A DNA stretch of 64,000 nucleotides from DASWTL01 sp966250385 (GTDB lineage Bacteria; Bacteroidota; Bacteroidia; Sphingobacteriales; Sphingobacteriaceae). The notes under the pieces were generated by a model. It made no database searches and had not been told where the DNA came from. It was given only the letters and a program-made list of their open reading frames with translations. Position 1 is the first letter of the stretch, and each line of letters begins with the position of its first letter. A program made the translations under genes and the position numbers. The DNA is taken from positions 62,001 to 126,000 of the forward strand of contig CBINHC010000001.1 of NCBI GenBank assembly GCA_966250385.1. The letters run 5' to 3'. Shown one piece after another: positions 42,966 through 50,717 of the stretch.

Positions 42966-43872
42966 TCCGGCTGTTGATATAGTTGATGATATCCGGTGTC
43001 TGATCGGGTGTGAACCATTCCGTTTGAGGATCCTTCCGGAACCATGTCAGCTGCCTTTTGGCAAATCGGCGGGTATTTTGTTTGATCGCAGAAACCGCAT
43101 CCTCCAGGCTGCGCTTTCCGTCCAGAAAATCGAATAGCTCGGAGTATCCCACGGTATTGAGCGGGTTCAGGTTCCGGTAAGCCGCCAGTGAGCGGACCTC
43201 TTCCACGAGTCCCTGCCCGATCATCCGGTCCACCCTGGAATTGATCTGACCGTACAGGAAGTCGCGGGGCAGGTTCAGGCCGATCTGAATGACGTTGAAC
43301 GGCCTTTGGACAGCCTGGCGTGTCCGGTAGGAAGAAAAGGGTGTCCCCGTAGATATCGACACTTCTAGCGCACGTATGATGCGCTGGGGATTGCGGAGGT
43401 CAACTTCCGTATAGTAATCAGGGTCCAGTTCCTTCAGCTTGTCCTGGAGGACCGCGATGCCTTTTTCCTGGAACAGGGTGTTGAGTTCCCGGCGGACCTC
43501 CGCGGGAGCTTTGGGAAGATCGTCAAAGCCCCTGATAACCGCATTGACAAAAAGTCCCGAGCCACCGGCCAGGACCACCGTTTGCCGGTCTGCGAACAGC
43601 CGGCCAAGAAGCTTAACGGCCTGTTGTTCGAAATCACCGACCGTGAATTCGTCGGTAATGCTGTGCGAGTTGATGAAATGGTGGGTGGCCTGCTCCAGCT
43701 CTTCTGGCGAAGGCTTGGCTGTTCCGATGTTCATTTCCCGGTAAAACTGCCTGGAATCGGCAGACAGAATCTCCGTTTGGTAGTTCCGGGCCAGCTCAAT
43801 AGCCAGGGCGGTCTTACCAATGGCGGTGGGCCCAACAATGACGATCAGGTGCTTATTGGGGTGCATGCCCAT
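42949..43872 (-). CDS. miaA: tRNA dimethylallyltransferase
   Basis: 307 residues. P-loop GPTAIGKT, DSRQFYREMNIGTAKPS and the C-terminal KRQLTWFRKD are diagnostic. It adds a dimethylallyl group to A37 of tRNAs reading codons that start with U, such as tRNA-Tyr and tRNA-Trp made in this same window. Possible starts at 43872 or at the second methionine 43866. Just 8 bases after the pRiA4b ORF-3-like gene; tail-to-tail overlap with the DUF3467 gene. Confidence 0.95.
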   Translation of the reverse strand: MGMHPNKHLIVIVGPTAIGKTALAIELARNYQTEILSADSRQFYREMNIGTAKPSPEELEQATHHFINSHSITDEFTVGDFEQQAVKLLGRLFADRQTVVLAGGSGLFVNAVIRGFDDLPKAPAEVRRELNTLFQEKGIAVLQDKLKELDPDYYTEVDLRNPQRIIRALEVSISTGTPFSSYRTRQAVQRPFNVIQIGLNLPRDFLYGQINSRVDRMIGQGLVEEVRSLAAYRNLNPLNTVGYSELFDFLDGKRSLEDAVSAIKQNTRRFAKRQLTWFRKDPQTEWFTPDQTPDIINYINSRITPAR

Positions 43873-43880
43873 CCGGGAAA

Positions 43881-44534
43881 TTAATAGTCTTCCTTGTTAT
43901 CGTCGGCGTCGAAATGGTCGTTATCGGAGAACTCATCCATATAATCGTCCTTTTCCTCCTCTTCTTCTTCTTCTTCATGGGATTCCCCGGAATCGCGGTT
44001 AATGCCCATATCGGACATGTTCTCCAGTTCCTCGGTGTCTTCAACAACGAAATCCATGTCGTTGATGAAATCGAATTCGTCATCCGACGCCGTATTGCCG
44101 GCTTCCGGAGTAAAGGAATTCATCACCAGTTTGGGAACTTCCCCCGCACTGCGGAATAATGAAGGGTAGGTCTTGCCGGCCTCTTCATTCAGGAGGATCT
44201 TGGTCAGTTCAACATGAAAGTCGAAAGGACGGTCAAAGTTATAGATGTAGTAGAATTTCTGGTGGGGATCGTCAATACAGGTGCTGAGCTTGGTAGTGCT
44301 CATCAGTTTTACGCCCCGGTCTGTTTTACGCTGGGATGGGAGATAGGCGATTTCATCGCCTTTGATCCACTGATCATTGCTGACATAAAAGGAAGAACTT
44401 TGCTCCGGATTATAACCGGTTGACGCGTGAATAGCTTTATGTAAATCCTCAAAAGTTTGAGTCGATTTAATATCTATTTCCCGCACAACATCGTCATAAT
44501 CCTCGAAAGAAACTTTAAATCTGTAAACAGCCAT
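43881..44534 (-). CDS. plasmid pRiA4b ORF-3-like protein with acidic tail
   Basis: 217 residues. Residues 1-160 match the pRiA4b ORF-3/IS1096-passenger-like fold (MAVYRFKVSFEDYDDVVREIDI, QTFEDLHKAIHASTGY, KFYYIYNFDRPFDFHVEL). The last ~60 residues are a very acidic, disordered tail with an eight-residue glutamate run. Despite the name this is a chromosomal housekeeping-context gene in many Bacteroidota, next to miaA. Biochemical role unknown. A -7 element TAATTTTG (complement 44560-44567) lies upstream. Confidence 0.82.
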   Translation of the reverse strand: MAVYRFKVSFEDYDDVVREIDIKSTQTFEDLHKAIHASTGYNPEQSSSFYVSNDQWIKGDEIAYLPSQRKTDRGVKLMSTTKLSTCIDDPHQKFYYIYNFDRPFDFHVELTKILLNEEAGKTYPSLFRSAGEVPKLVMNSFTPEAGNTASDDEFDFINDMDFVVEDTEELENMSDMGINRDSGESHEEEEEEEEKDDYMDEFSDNDHFDADDNKEDY

Positions 44535-44617
44535 GATGTTAAATAAGCAATTTGAGCGCCAAAATTAGCAATTGCAAACCAATAACGATTTTTTAATGAT
44601 AAAGTTTCCGAAAAAAT

Positions 44618-46024
44618 TTATTTGGTTTTTGGGGTCAGACCGAGCTCAATTCCCTTGCTGATCATAAAGTCCCAGGCCTCTTCCCGGGTGTTCCGGATCT
44701 CGCCCTCCAGGATCGCTTCCCGGATGAGATTCTTGATGACGCCCACCTCCCGGCCTTCATTCAGCCCGAAAGCCTCCATGATGTCGTTGCCGGTGACCGG
44801 CGGCTGCCAGTTGCGGATCTGGTCCCGTTCTTCGACGTCTTTGAGCTTTTGCTTGACCAGTTCGAAGTTCTGCCGGTATTTCTTGACCTTATACTCATTC
44901 TTGGTAGTCACATCCGCATGGCAGAGCTTCATCAGGCTGTCTACATCGTCTCCCGCCTCGAACAGCAGCCGGCGTACCGCGGAATCCGTGACGGTATCCT
45001 GTGCCAGCACGATCGGACGCAGGTGGAGCTGCACGAGCTTTTGCACGAATTTCATCCGGTCATTGAGCGGAAGCTTGAGCTGGGCGAAGATTTTGGGGAC
45101 CATGCGGGCACCCTTTTCCTCATGGCCGTGAAAGGTCCAGCCATGGTTTTCGTCGAATCGTTTGGTCTGCGGCTTGGCGATGTCATGGAGGATGGCCGCC
45201 CAGCGAAGCCACAGGTCCGGGGTCGTCTCCGAGATATTGTCGAGAACCTGCAGGGTATGATAGAAGTTGTCCTTATGGGATTTTCCGCGAATGGTTTCCA
45301 CCCCGTGCAGGAGGGTCATCTGCGGGAAGACCAGGTGCAGCAGACCGGTATCAAACAGGTAATTGAAACCGATGGAAGGCTTTTCCGCCAGAACGATCTT
45401 ATTCAGTTCGTCCGTGATCCGTTCCTTGGATACGATCCGGATCCGCTCTTTGTTTTTTGTGATCGCTTCCAGCGCCCTCTCATCGATCCGGAAATTGAGC
45501 TGGGTCGCAAAGCGTATGGCGCGCATCATGCGCAGGGGATCGTCCGAAAACGTTTCAGCGGGGTCGAGCGGCGTGCGGATGATCTTTTCCTCGAGGTCCT
45601 GCAAGCCGTTGAACGGGTCGACCAGTTCGCCGAAGGATGCCTTGTTCAGACTGAGGGCCATGGCATTGATCGTGAAATCGCGGCGTTTCTGGTCATCTTC
45701 GAGGGTTCCGTTCTCCACGATGGGTTTCCGTGAATCTGCCCGGTAGGATTCCTTCCGGGCGCCCACGAACTCCACTTCAAGGTCTCCGTACCGCAGCATG
45801 GCCGTTCCAAAGTTCTTGAAGACGGAAACCTTGGTCTTGAGTTTGGCTCCGGCCCGTTCCGCAAATTCGACCCCGTTGCCGAGAACCAGGATGTCGATGT
45901 CCTTGGAGGGCCTTTCCAGGAAGATGTCACGGACAAACCCGCCGATGACATAGATTTCTGTTTGAGACTGTTCAGCCAATTCTGCAAGTTTCGCAAATAC
46001 AGGATGTTCTAAATGCTGCTTCAT
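44618..46024 (-). CDS. cca: CCA tRNA nucleotidyltransferase with HD domain
   Basis: 468 residues from ATG at 46024 (MKQHLEHPV); an ATG at 46090 would overlap tsaC and is less family-like. The nucleotidyltransferase head has GGFVRDIFLERPSKDIDIL (two catalytic Asp), then RRDFTINAMA; an HD region LRWAAILHDIAKP follows. It adds or repairs the 3' CCA of tRNAs, needed here because four of five tRNA genes lack it. A promoter (46048-46081) inside the end of tsaC supports both the start and separate expression. Confidence 0.92.
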   Translation of the reverse strand: MKQHLEHPVFAKLAELAEQSQTEIYVIGGFVRDIFLERPSKDIDILVLGNGVEFAERAGAKLKTKVSVFKNFGTAMLRYGDLEVEFVGARKESYRADSRKPIVENGTLEDDQKRRDFTINAMALSLNKASFGELVDPFNGLQDLEEKIIRTPLDPAETFSDDPLRMMRAIRFATQLNFRIDERALEAITKNKERIRIVSKERITDELNKIVLAEKPSIGFNYLFDTGLLHLVFPQMTLLHGVETIRGKSHKDNFYHTLQVLDNISETTPDLWLRWAAILHDIAKPQTKRFDENHGWTFHGHEEKGARMVPKIFAQLKLPLNDRMKFVQKLVQLHLRPIVLAQDTVTDSAVRRLLFEAGDDVDSLMKLCHADVTTKNEYKVKKYRQNFELVKQKLKDVEERDQIRNWQPPVTGNDIMEAFGLNEGREVGVIKNLIREAILEGEIRNTREEAWDFMISKGIELGLTPKTK

Positions 46025-46047
46025 CTCATCGCCCTTTTTGTGTGGTG

Positions 46048-46081
46048 CAAAAATAGCAAACTTATCTTCTGATGAAGGCAA
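46048..46081 (-). promoter_or_regulatory. promoter of cca
   Basis: Minus strand: TTG (complement 46079-46081), 23-base spacer, TATTTTTG (complement 46048-46055); 24 bases before the cca ATG. Confidence 0.6.
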
Positions 46082-46628
46082 ATCGGCCATCCGGCTCTAT
46101 TTTCATGATCGTTGACGGTTTGCCGGCGGCGCCTGCGGACCGGTCCATGTCAACAATATAGTCCACCCCGGCCCGGATCGGCTCGGTGATGTCCTCAAAA
46201 CCGGCGGGTGCGGGCTCGCCGCTGATATTGGCCGACGTACTGACAATGGGTTTTCGGAACCGCTGGATCAGCGCCTGGCAGAAAGGATGCCTGACGATCC
46301 GGATGCCGATACTGCCATCCTGGTGCACAACGTTTGGAGCCAGGTTCTTCGCGCCCGAATAAATAATGGTAAGCGGATGCTCGGCATATTCGATCAGATC
46401 ATAGGCGACGTCGGGAACCTCCTGAACATAGCTCTGGAGCTTCTGGTCGGAGTCCAGCAGTACGATGAGGCTTTTTCCGGCATCCCTGCCTTTCAGCCGG
46501 AATATCTTTTCGACGGCTTCGGGGTTGGTGGCATCGCAGCCGATACCCCAGATGGTATCCGTCGGATAGAGGATCAGGCCCCCCGCCTGGAGAACCGCCA
46601 GGGCTTTATTGACTTCTTCTTTAAGCAT
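46062..46628 (-). CDS. tsaC: L-threonylcarbamoyladenylate synthase (TsaC/Sua5)
   Basis: 188 residues. YPTDTIWGIGCDA, KRxxKPLIVL-like GKSLIVLL and STSANISGEPA are the family's substrate-site motifs. It makes threonylcarbamoyl-AMP for the t6A37 modification of tRNAs reading ANN codons, which include tRNA-Thr. Single-domain form. Its first bases overlap the end of the upstream glycosyltransferase gene by 8, so the two are coupled. Confidence 0.93.
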   Translation of the reverse strand: MLKEEVNKALAVLQAGGLILYPTDTIWGIGCDATNPEAVEKIFRLKGRDAGKSLIVLLDSDQKLQSYVQEVPDVAYDLIEYAEHPLTIIYSGAKNLAPNVVHQDGSIGIRIVRHPFCQALIQRFRKPIVSTSANISGEPAPAGFEDITEPIRAGVDYIVDMDRSAGAAGKPSTIMKIEPDGRFAFIRR

Positions 46629-47733
46629 GATTTAAAACTTGGTGATAAATTTCGGTCAGTCGTTGTGCGATCCGTTCCTTGGAAAACTGCCGGACATGTT
46701 CTTTTCCGGAAGCGATCATCCCGGCGCGCCGAGTTTCATCACACCAGACCGCGCTGATGGCGGCCGCGAGTCCGGAAGGATCATCCGGGCTTACATACAG
46801 ACTTCCGGGGCCTCCGGCTTCTTCCAGGCAGGAACCGGTAGCGGCGATCACCGGAACTTCGGAATGAAGCGCCTCCAGCACCGGAATACCGAATCCTTCA
46901 AAACGTGACGGGTAAACAAAAACGCGGGATTGCTGATAGATAAGGGGAAGATCCGCATAGGCTACGTTTTTCAGGAAAATGACCCGGCCCGTGAGCCCGT
47001 GTTCTTCAATATACTGCCTGACGGTCACGGCGTATGATGTTTCCTTCCCGACCACCACCAGGGAGATCTCCGCGGGAAGTTTTTTCAGGGCCTGGACGAT
47101 CAGCAGCAGGTTCTTACGGTCTTCGATGGTGCCGACGCTGAGCAGGAACTGTTCCGGCAGCCGGTATTTTTTGCGCACGGCCGATTTGGCGGCATCGTCA
47201 TACCGGCTTTTGAAAAGGTCATTGCAATCCTGGTAGACCACGTCGATCCGCTCCCCGGGGATGCCGAAAAATTCGATGATATCCTTCCGGGTCTGTTCGC
47301 TGATCGCAACGATCCGGTGCGCATTCCGGCAGGCGTAGCGGAACTTAAGTTTGTATACCGTGCGGTCAAACCACGGATAGTAATGCGGGAACCGCAGGAA
47401 AATAAGATCGTGGATCGTCACTACCGACCGGATGCCGGAGTTCCTGATGCCGACCGGCAGTTCATTGCTCAGACCGTGGAACACGTCGATCCGGTCCCTG
47501 CGAAGATCGGCCAGGATGCCGCGTGTTCTCCAGTAGCTGCCCCACTGACGCGGGCCGGGCTGTCTGAACCGGGCGCTGGCAGGAAATTGAACGGCAGCCG
47601 TCGGGGTCCGGGACGAATAGAGGTAGAGGGAGTGTTCGGCGGCAGAGGCCAGGGCATCGATGATAAAACGACTGTAGTTTCCGAGTCCTGTAAAATTTCT
47701 GACCGCCCGTTTGGCATCAAAACCGAGTCGCAT
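46621..47733 (-). CDS. glycosyltransferase, GT4-type
   Basis: 370 residues from ATG at 47733 (MRLGFDAKRAVRNFTGLGNYSRF); the frame runs to 47898 but the added part is not family-like and overlaps dapD. Two Rossmann halves: the acceptor half with TIHDLIFLRFP, and the donor half with SVGTIEDRKNL and VYPSRFEGFGIPVLEA, the glutamate motif of retaining GT-B enzymes. Likely adds a hexose to a glycan or lipid, in the cytoplasm. Between dapD and tsaC on the same strand. Confidence 0.9.
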   Translation of the reverse strand: MRLGFDAKRAVRNFTGLGNYSRFIIDALASAAEHSLYLYSSRTPTAAVQFPASARFRQPGPRQWGSYWRTRGILADLRRDRIDVFHGLSNELPVGIRNSGIRSVVTIHDLIFLRFPHYYPWFDRTVYKLKFRYACRNAHRIVAISEQTRKDIIEFFGIPGERIDVVYQDCNDLFKSRYDDAAKSAVRKKYRLPEQFLLSVGTIEDRKNLLLIVQALKKLPAEISLVVVGKETSYAVTVRQYIEEHGLTGRVIFLKNVAYADLPLIYQQSRVFVYPSRFEGFGIPVLEALHSEVPVIAATGSCLEEAGGPGSLYVSPDDPSGLAAAISAVWCDETRRAGMIASGKEHVRQFSKERIAQRLTEIYHQVLNHA

Positions 47734-47807
47734 CTTTTTGGGTATGAAGATCCGGGCAGAACCGGACGGTTTGTGGAAACCTGCGGCGCTGACCGGATCT
47801 GTTTTAC

Positions 47808-48623
47808 TTAGACCGCAACATGATGCTCCCGAAGGGCATCGTTCAGCGAGGTTTTCAGATCGGTTGACTCCTTGCGTTTCCCGATGATCAGGGCACACGG
47901 GACCTGATAGTCTCCTGCAGGAAAGTTCTTGGTGTAGGAGCCGGGGATCACGACGGAACGGGCCGGTACCACGCCTTTATATTCCACAGGCTCAGGACCG
48001 GTTACGTCGATGATCTTTGTGGACGCCGTAAGTACGACATTGGCGCCCAGTACCGCCTCCTTCTCCACCCGTACGCCTTCCACGACAATAGCGCGGGAAC
48101 CCAGGAAACAGTGATCCTCTATGATGACGGGGGCCGCCTGGACGGGCTCCAGGACGCCGCCGATGCCGACTCCGCCGCTCAGGTGGACGTGCTTGCCGAT
48201 CTGGGCGCAGGAGCCCACGGTCGCCCAGGTATCGACCATTGTGCCTTCGTCGACATAGGCCCCGATGTTGACGTAGCTGGGCATCATAATAACCCCTTTG
48301 GCCAGGAATGCTCCGTAGCGGGCAAGCCCGTGGGGAACTACGCGGACGCCAAGTTCCTTGTAGTTGGTCTTCAGTTTCATCTTGTCATAAAAGACAAACG
48401 GTCCGGCGTTGATCTCCTCCATGTTCCGGATCGGGAAATACAGGATGACTGCTTTCTTGATCCAGTCATTGACGTGCCACAGCCCGGCAACCGGATCTGC
48501 GACCCGCAACTGGCCCCTGTCCAGGTACTGGATCACTTCCTCAATCGCATTGGTATATTCACTAAATTTCAGGAGGGTCCGATCCTCCCAGGCCTCTTCA
48601 ATAAGTTTTCTTAGTTCGTTCAT
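47808..48623 (-). CDS. dapD: tetrahydrodipicolinate N-succinyltransferase
   Basis: 271 residues. Left-handed beta-helix repeats are visible in the middle (VNIGAYVDEGTMVDTWATVGSCAQIGKHVHLSGGVGIGG). It succinylates tetrahydrodipicolinate in the diaminopimelate/lysine route, supplying meso-DAP used by the L,D-transpeptidase and amidase substrates elsewhere in this window. First gene of the minus-strand dapD-glycosyltransferase-tsaC run. Confidence 0.94.
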   Translation of the reverse strand: MNELRKLIEEAWEDRTLLKFSEYTNAIEEVIQYLDRGQLRVADPVAGLWHVNDWIKKAVILYFPIRNMEEINAGPFVFYDKMKLKTNYKELGVRVVPHGLARYGAFLAKGVIMMPSYVNIGAYVDEGTMVDTWATVGSCAQIGKHVHLSGGVGIGGVLEPVQAAPVIIEDHCFLGSRAIVVEGVRVEKEAVLGANVVLTASTKIIDVTGPEPVEYKGVVPARSVVIPGSYTKNFPAGDYQVPCALIIGKRKESTDLKTSLNDALREHHVAV

Positions 48624-48845
48624 TCAGTTTGCTCTTGTTATTTCTATAACATAACAGTGCAAAGTAAGTGTTTTTTAAGAAGTTTTGTTTAATCCCGCAA
48701 CCGGTGTTTGCGGCGATTTGTCCCCGTGTTAACAACAACGGGCGGTTTGTAAAGAACAACTTCCCGGGGTTTGGTACATCAATAAGCGGTTCTATCTTCA
48801 GCCCACTAAATGATAATTACAGGGGAAGTTATTACCCGGATATAT
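48624..48845. other. intergenic stretch upstream of dapD, no gene seen
   Basis: About 220 bases of mixed content. A TTACTTTG-like sequence (complement near 48662-48669) could be part of the dapD promoter but departs from consensus. A 69-residue frame on the plus strand (48668-48877) has no recognisable features and is not supported. Confidence 0.5.
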
Positions 48846-48853
48846 TATTTTTG
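48846..48853 (+). promoter_or_regulatory. -7 element ahead of the structured RNA
   Basis: TATTTTTG fits TAnnTTTG; no TTG lies at the right distance upstream. The predicted start is near 48860, where the first hairpin begins. Confidence 0.45.
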
Positions 48854-48858
48854 CGAAC

Positions 48859-49064
48859 CTTCATTTTGATTCAATGAAGCACTCGCACTTAGAGTCTCGT
48901 CTTGAAACCTGAGAAATTCCCAAGACCACGAGAGGATAAGTGAAGTGCTCACGCCTCAGGCGTGGGCCCTCTTATCCGTGGTCTGGCTTCTCAGGGCCTC
49001 AAGGCGGTAGGTAGGGGTCCACGCCTGTGGCATTTCAGGTACCGGATCTTTCGCCGTGACTCAT
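48859..49064 (+). ncRNA. candidate structured RNA with competing helices
   Basis: No good reading frame, but dense inverted repeats. Opening hairpin CTTCATT/AATGAAG (48859-48879). Helix A-B pairs 48878-48904 with 48921-48949 (AGCACT, CACTTA, TCTCGT, CTTG). Helix B-C pairs 48908-48940 with 48971-48995 (CCTGAGAA, GACCAC, GGATAAG). Both use the same strand 48921-48940, so they exclude each other. A hairpin CACGCC/GGCGTG (48950-48964) also competes with pairing of 48959-48965 to 49019-49025. I see none of the core motifs of RNase P, tmRNA or SRP RNA. Strand and ends are inferred. Confidence 0.5.
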
Positions 49065-49083
49065 ATTGATAAAAAAGATCAGC

Positions 49084-49305
49084 ATGAGTGCAACTGTCAT
49101 ACTTCCGGTAACGCGACAACCTTTCTTCCCGACCCGCAGCGGCGGAGCAAGCGGGCTGCCTGTTGCAGCGGATCGGTACTTTGCACCTGATCAGCCATCT
49201 GCCTTTGTTATCGCGCTTTCCATACCGCGGACCTTATCACCGTCGCCGCACCGGAAGGTGCTGATCGCAGTCCGGTATGCCGCATTCAAACGCCACCCCG
49301 AATAA
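49084..49305 (+). CDS. possible 73-residue protein downstream of the structured RNA
   Basis: ATG at 49084 preceded by an A-rich run (GATAAAAAAG), typical for starts in this genome. The product (MSATVILPVTRQPFF...) is basic and proline-rich with no known motif. A hairpin at 49304-49329 overlaps the stop codon, which is compatible with a terminator of a real transcript. It could equally be a chance frame. If real, the structured RNA would be its long leader. Confidence 0.3.
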   Translation: MSATVILPVTRQPFFPTRSGGASGLPVAADRYFAPDQPSAFVIALSIPRTLSPSPHRKVLIAVRYAAFKRHPE

Positions 49306-49329
49306 CCCTGCCGGAAACCGGGGAGGGTT
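49304..49329 (+). terminator. hairpin after the small ORF
   Basis: AACCCT/AGGGTT and CCGG/CCGG with loop AAA and a small bulge; only three T follow, so a weak terminator. Confidence 0.5.
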
Positions 49330-49627
49330 TAAGTTGATGATTTGATTATTTACTCCCCGGTTTTTGATTATAAGCTATGGGTGGGACGGAGCAGAGTTCC
49401 GGAGGAAAACCGAACAATTGGACATCCGGCGAAATTATCCGCAAGGGATGATCCGGACGGAAGAATCGTCTTGCGAAAAATTTCGTGTACTCCTCGCCCG
49501 GGAACTCAGCGCGTGAGAAATCTGCCCGATGGCCAGGAATCTCTTATCCTGCTGACCGCGCCATTCTTCGCCGCCGCTGGGCCCCGTGCAGCCGCCTGAA
49601 CCTGTTAATCCCTAAACTTCCTTCTCG
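49330..49627. other. intergenic stretch, no supported gene
   Basis: About 300 bases. One frame at 49342-49599 (TTG start, 85 residues) shows no recognisable features and no supported start. No repeats or RNA motifs stood out. Confidence 0.5.
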
Positions 49628-49918
49628 ATGAAAATTAAACCAAACATATTACGTTCCAGGTCGGGACGGTCCCGTGGCCGGATATTGCATATCCTGCTGA
49701 GCCGAAAACTCAGGCAGCTGAACGACGAAAAGCTTATCGTCTGGCTGAGCATCGTCATATTCCTGATGCAGCTTCTGATCATTGTAACGGCGGTAACCGC
49801 CGGCCCGGCAACGTTGAACGCAGACACCATCTACCGTGTGAAATCGGTGTCGGTTACCCTTCCGCTTGAGGATCCGTCGACCAAACGCCCCTGTCTGGCG
49901 ATCCGGAACCGTAAATAA
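49628..49918 (+). CDS. small single-pass membrane protein, unknown
   Basis: 96 residues: a basic head (MKIKPNILRSRSGRSRGR), one membrane helix (about 38-60, IVWLSIVIFLMQLLIIVTAV) and a short extracytoplasmic tail, so positive-inside topology fits. ATG start in frame with the head. A perfect hairpin terminator follows at 49962. No family recognised. Alternative: a fortuitous frame; the topology and terminator argue mildly for a real gene. Confidence 0.45.
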   Translation: MKIKPNILRSRSGRSRGRILHILLSRKLRQLNDEKLIVWLSIVIFLMQLLIIVTAVTAGPATLNADTIYRVKSVSVTLPLEDPSTKRPCLAIRNRK

Positions 49919-49961
49919 GCCGCCCGTCTCCCGGGCTCAGGACCGCCGGTCCGGAATGGGA

Positions 49962-49989
49962 AAGCTGCCGGGCTCCCGGCAGCTTCTTT
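49962..49989 (+). terminator. terminator of the small membrane protein gene
   Basis: AAGCTGCCGG (49962-49971), loop GCTC, CCGGCAGCTT (49976-49985), then TCTTT. Confidence 0.72.
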
Positions 49990-49997
49990 AGCCTTCA

Positions 49998-50009
49998 CCC
50001 CCCCCCCCC
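49998..50009. repeat. 12-base poly-C tract
   Basis: Twelve uninterrupted C, 101 bases before the S4-protein start codon. Such tracts slip during replication and can tune promoters. Also a site where assemblies err. Confidence 0.9.
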
Positions 50010-50110
50010 GGATCTGCCGGCTTTCCAACGACCGTTTCTGACGGAATTTGGTTTAAAAATTCCGGAATATCATTGTTTTTAGTCAGTTTTGTCCTCACGG
50101 ACAGAAGAAC

Positions 50111-50527
50111 ATGGCGGCATCAGAAAAATTGCGGATCGATAAGTATTTATGGGCCATCAGGGCCTTCAAGACACGAAGTCTGGCAACCGAGGCCTGCAAG
50201 GCCGGGCGTATCAAGCTGGAAGGACAGTCTGTCAAGCCTTCACATGTTGTCAAAACCGGGGAGACCTATTCGGTGCAAAAGGGTCCGGAGCGAAGGATCA
50301 TCAAAGTGACCGGGCTGCTTGAACGCCGGGTGGATGCCAGGACGGCCGTGACCTTCTATGAGGACCTGACCCCGCCCGAAGAAACACTACGTTTTAAATC
50401 CATGTTCCATTCACCCATCCTGCAGCGTGACCGCGGTGCCGGCCGGCCGACAAAGCGTGACCGGAGGGAGATCGACGGCCTCCTCGAAGGGGATGATGAG
50501 GGGTGGTTCAACGAAGAAGAAGACTGA
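50111..50527 (+). CDS. S4-domain RNA-binding protein (Hsp15-like)
   Basis: 138 residues. The S4 domain covers about 7-65 (RIDKYLWAIRAFKTRSLATEACKAGRIKLEG); the tail is basic, then acidic. Hsp15 in E. coli rescues 50S subunits with a trapped peptidyl-tRNA. Annotated homologues are HslR or S4 proteins. Monocistronic, with 190 bases to the following susC gene. The poly-C tract and a TATCATTG sequence lie upstream. Confidence 0.88.
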   Translation: MAASEKLRIDKYLWAIRAFKTRSLATEACKAGRIKLEGQSVKPSHVVKTGETYSVQKGPERRIIKVTGLLERRVDARTAVTFYEDLTPPEETLRFKSMFHSPILQRDRGAGRPTKRDRREIDGLLEGDDEGWFNEEED

Positions 50528-50610
50528 CACCGCCCGTCCCGCGGACGACCGTTTCACCTGGCGGTATAGTCTGACGTTGCCTTGTCTTAAAATCCTCAAT
50601 TTCAGTGAAA

Positions 50611-50690
50611 TAAGTTTGTTTAAACTTGTTTCCGGTCAAAACCAATAAAACGGATTTGGGTTCTATTAGTATAGAAAAAAATTATACTAA
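50611..50690 (+). promoter_or_regulatory. leader of the first susCD pair: -7 element and two dyads
   Basis: TAAGTTTG at 50611-50618 is the same -7 sequence as in the second susC gene; a TTG lies too far upstream (spacer 26). An inverted repeat AAGTTT/AAACTT overlaps it (50613-50628), and TTAGTATA/TATACTAA forms a hairpin at 50666-50690, 28 bases before the ATG. Confidence 0.5.
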
Positions 50691-50717
50691 CAAACTAACA
50701 TTTAACCCCCTTTTATT

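Noticed and set aside
43881..44534. mobile-element origin suggested by the pRiA4b/IS1096 family name
   Set aside because: No transposase, terminal repeats or composition change; it is in a housekeeping setting.
48859..49064. identification of the structured segment as RNase P RNA, tmRNA, SRP RNA or an integron attC site
   Set aside because: The conserved cores of those RNAs were looked for and not found; no cassette or integrase is near.
49342..49599. 85-codon plus-strand frame
   Set aside because: Only a TTG start, no domain, no hydrophobic pattern.
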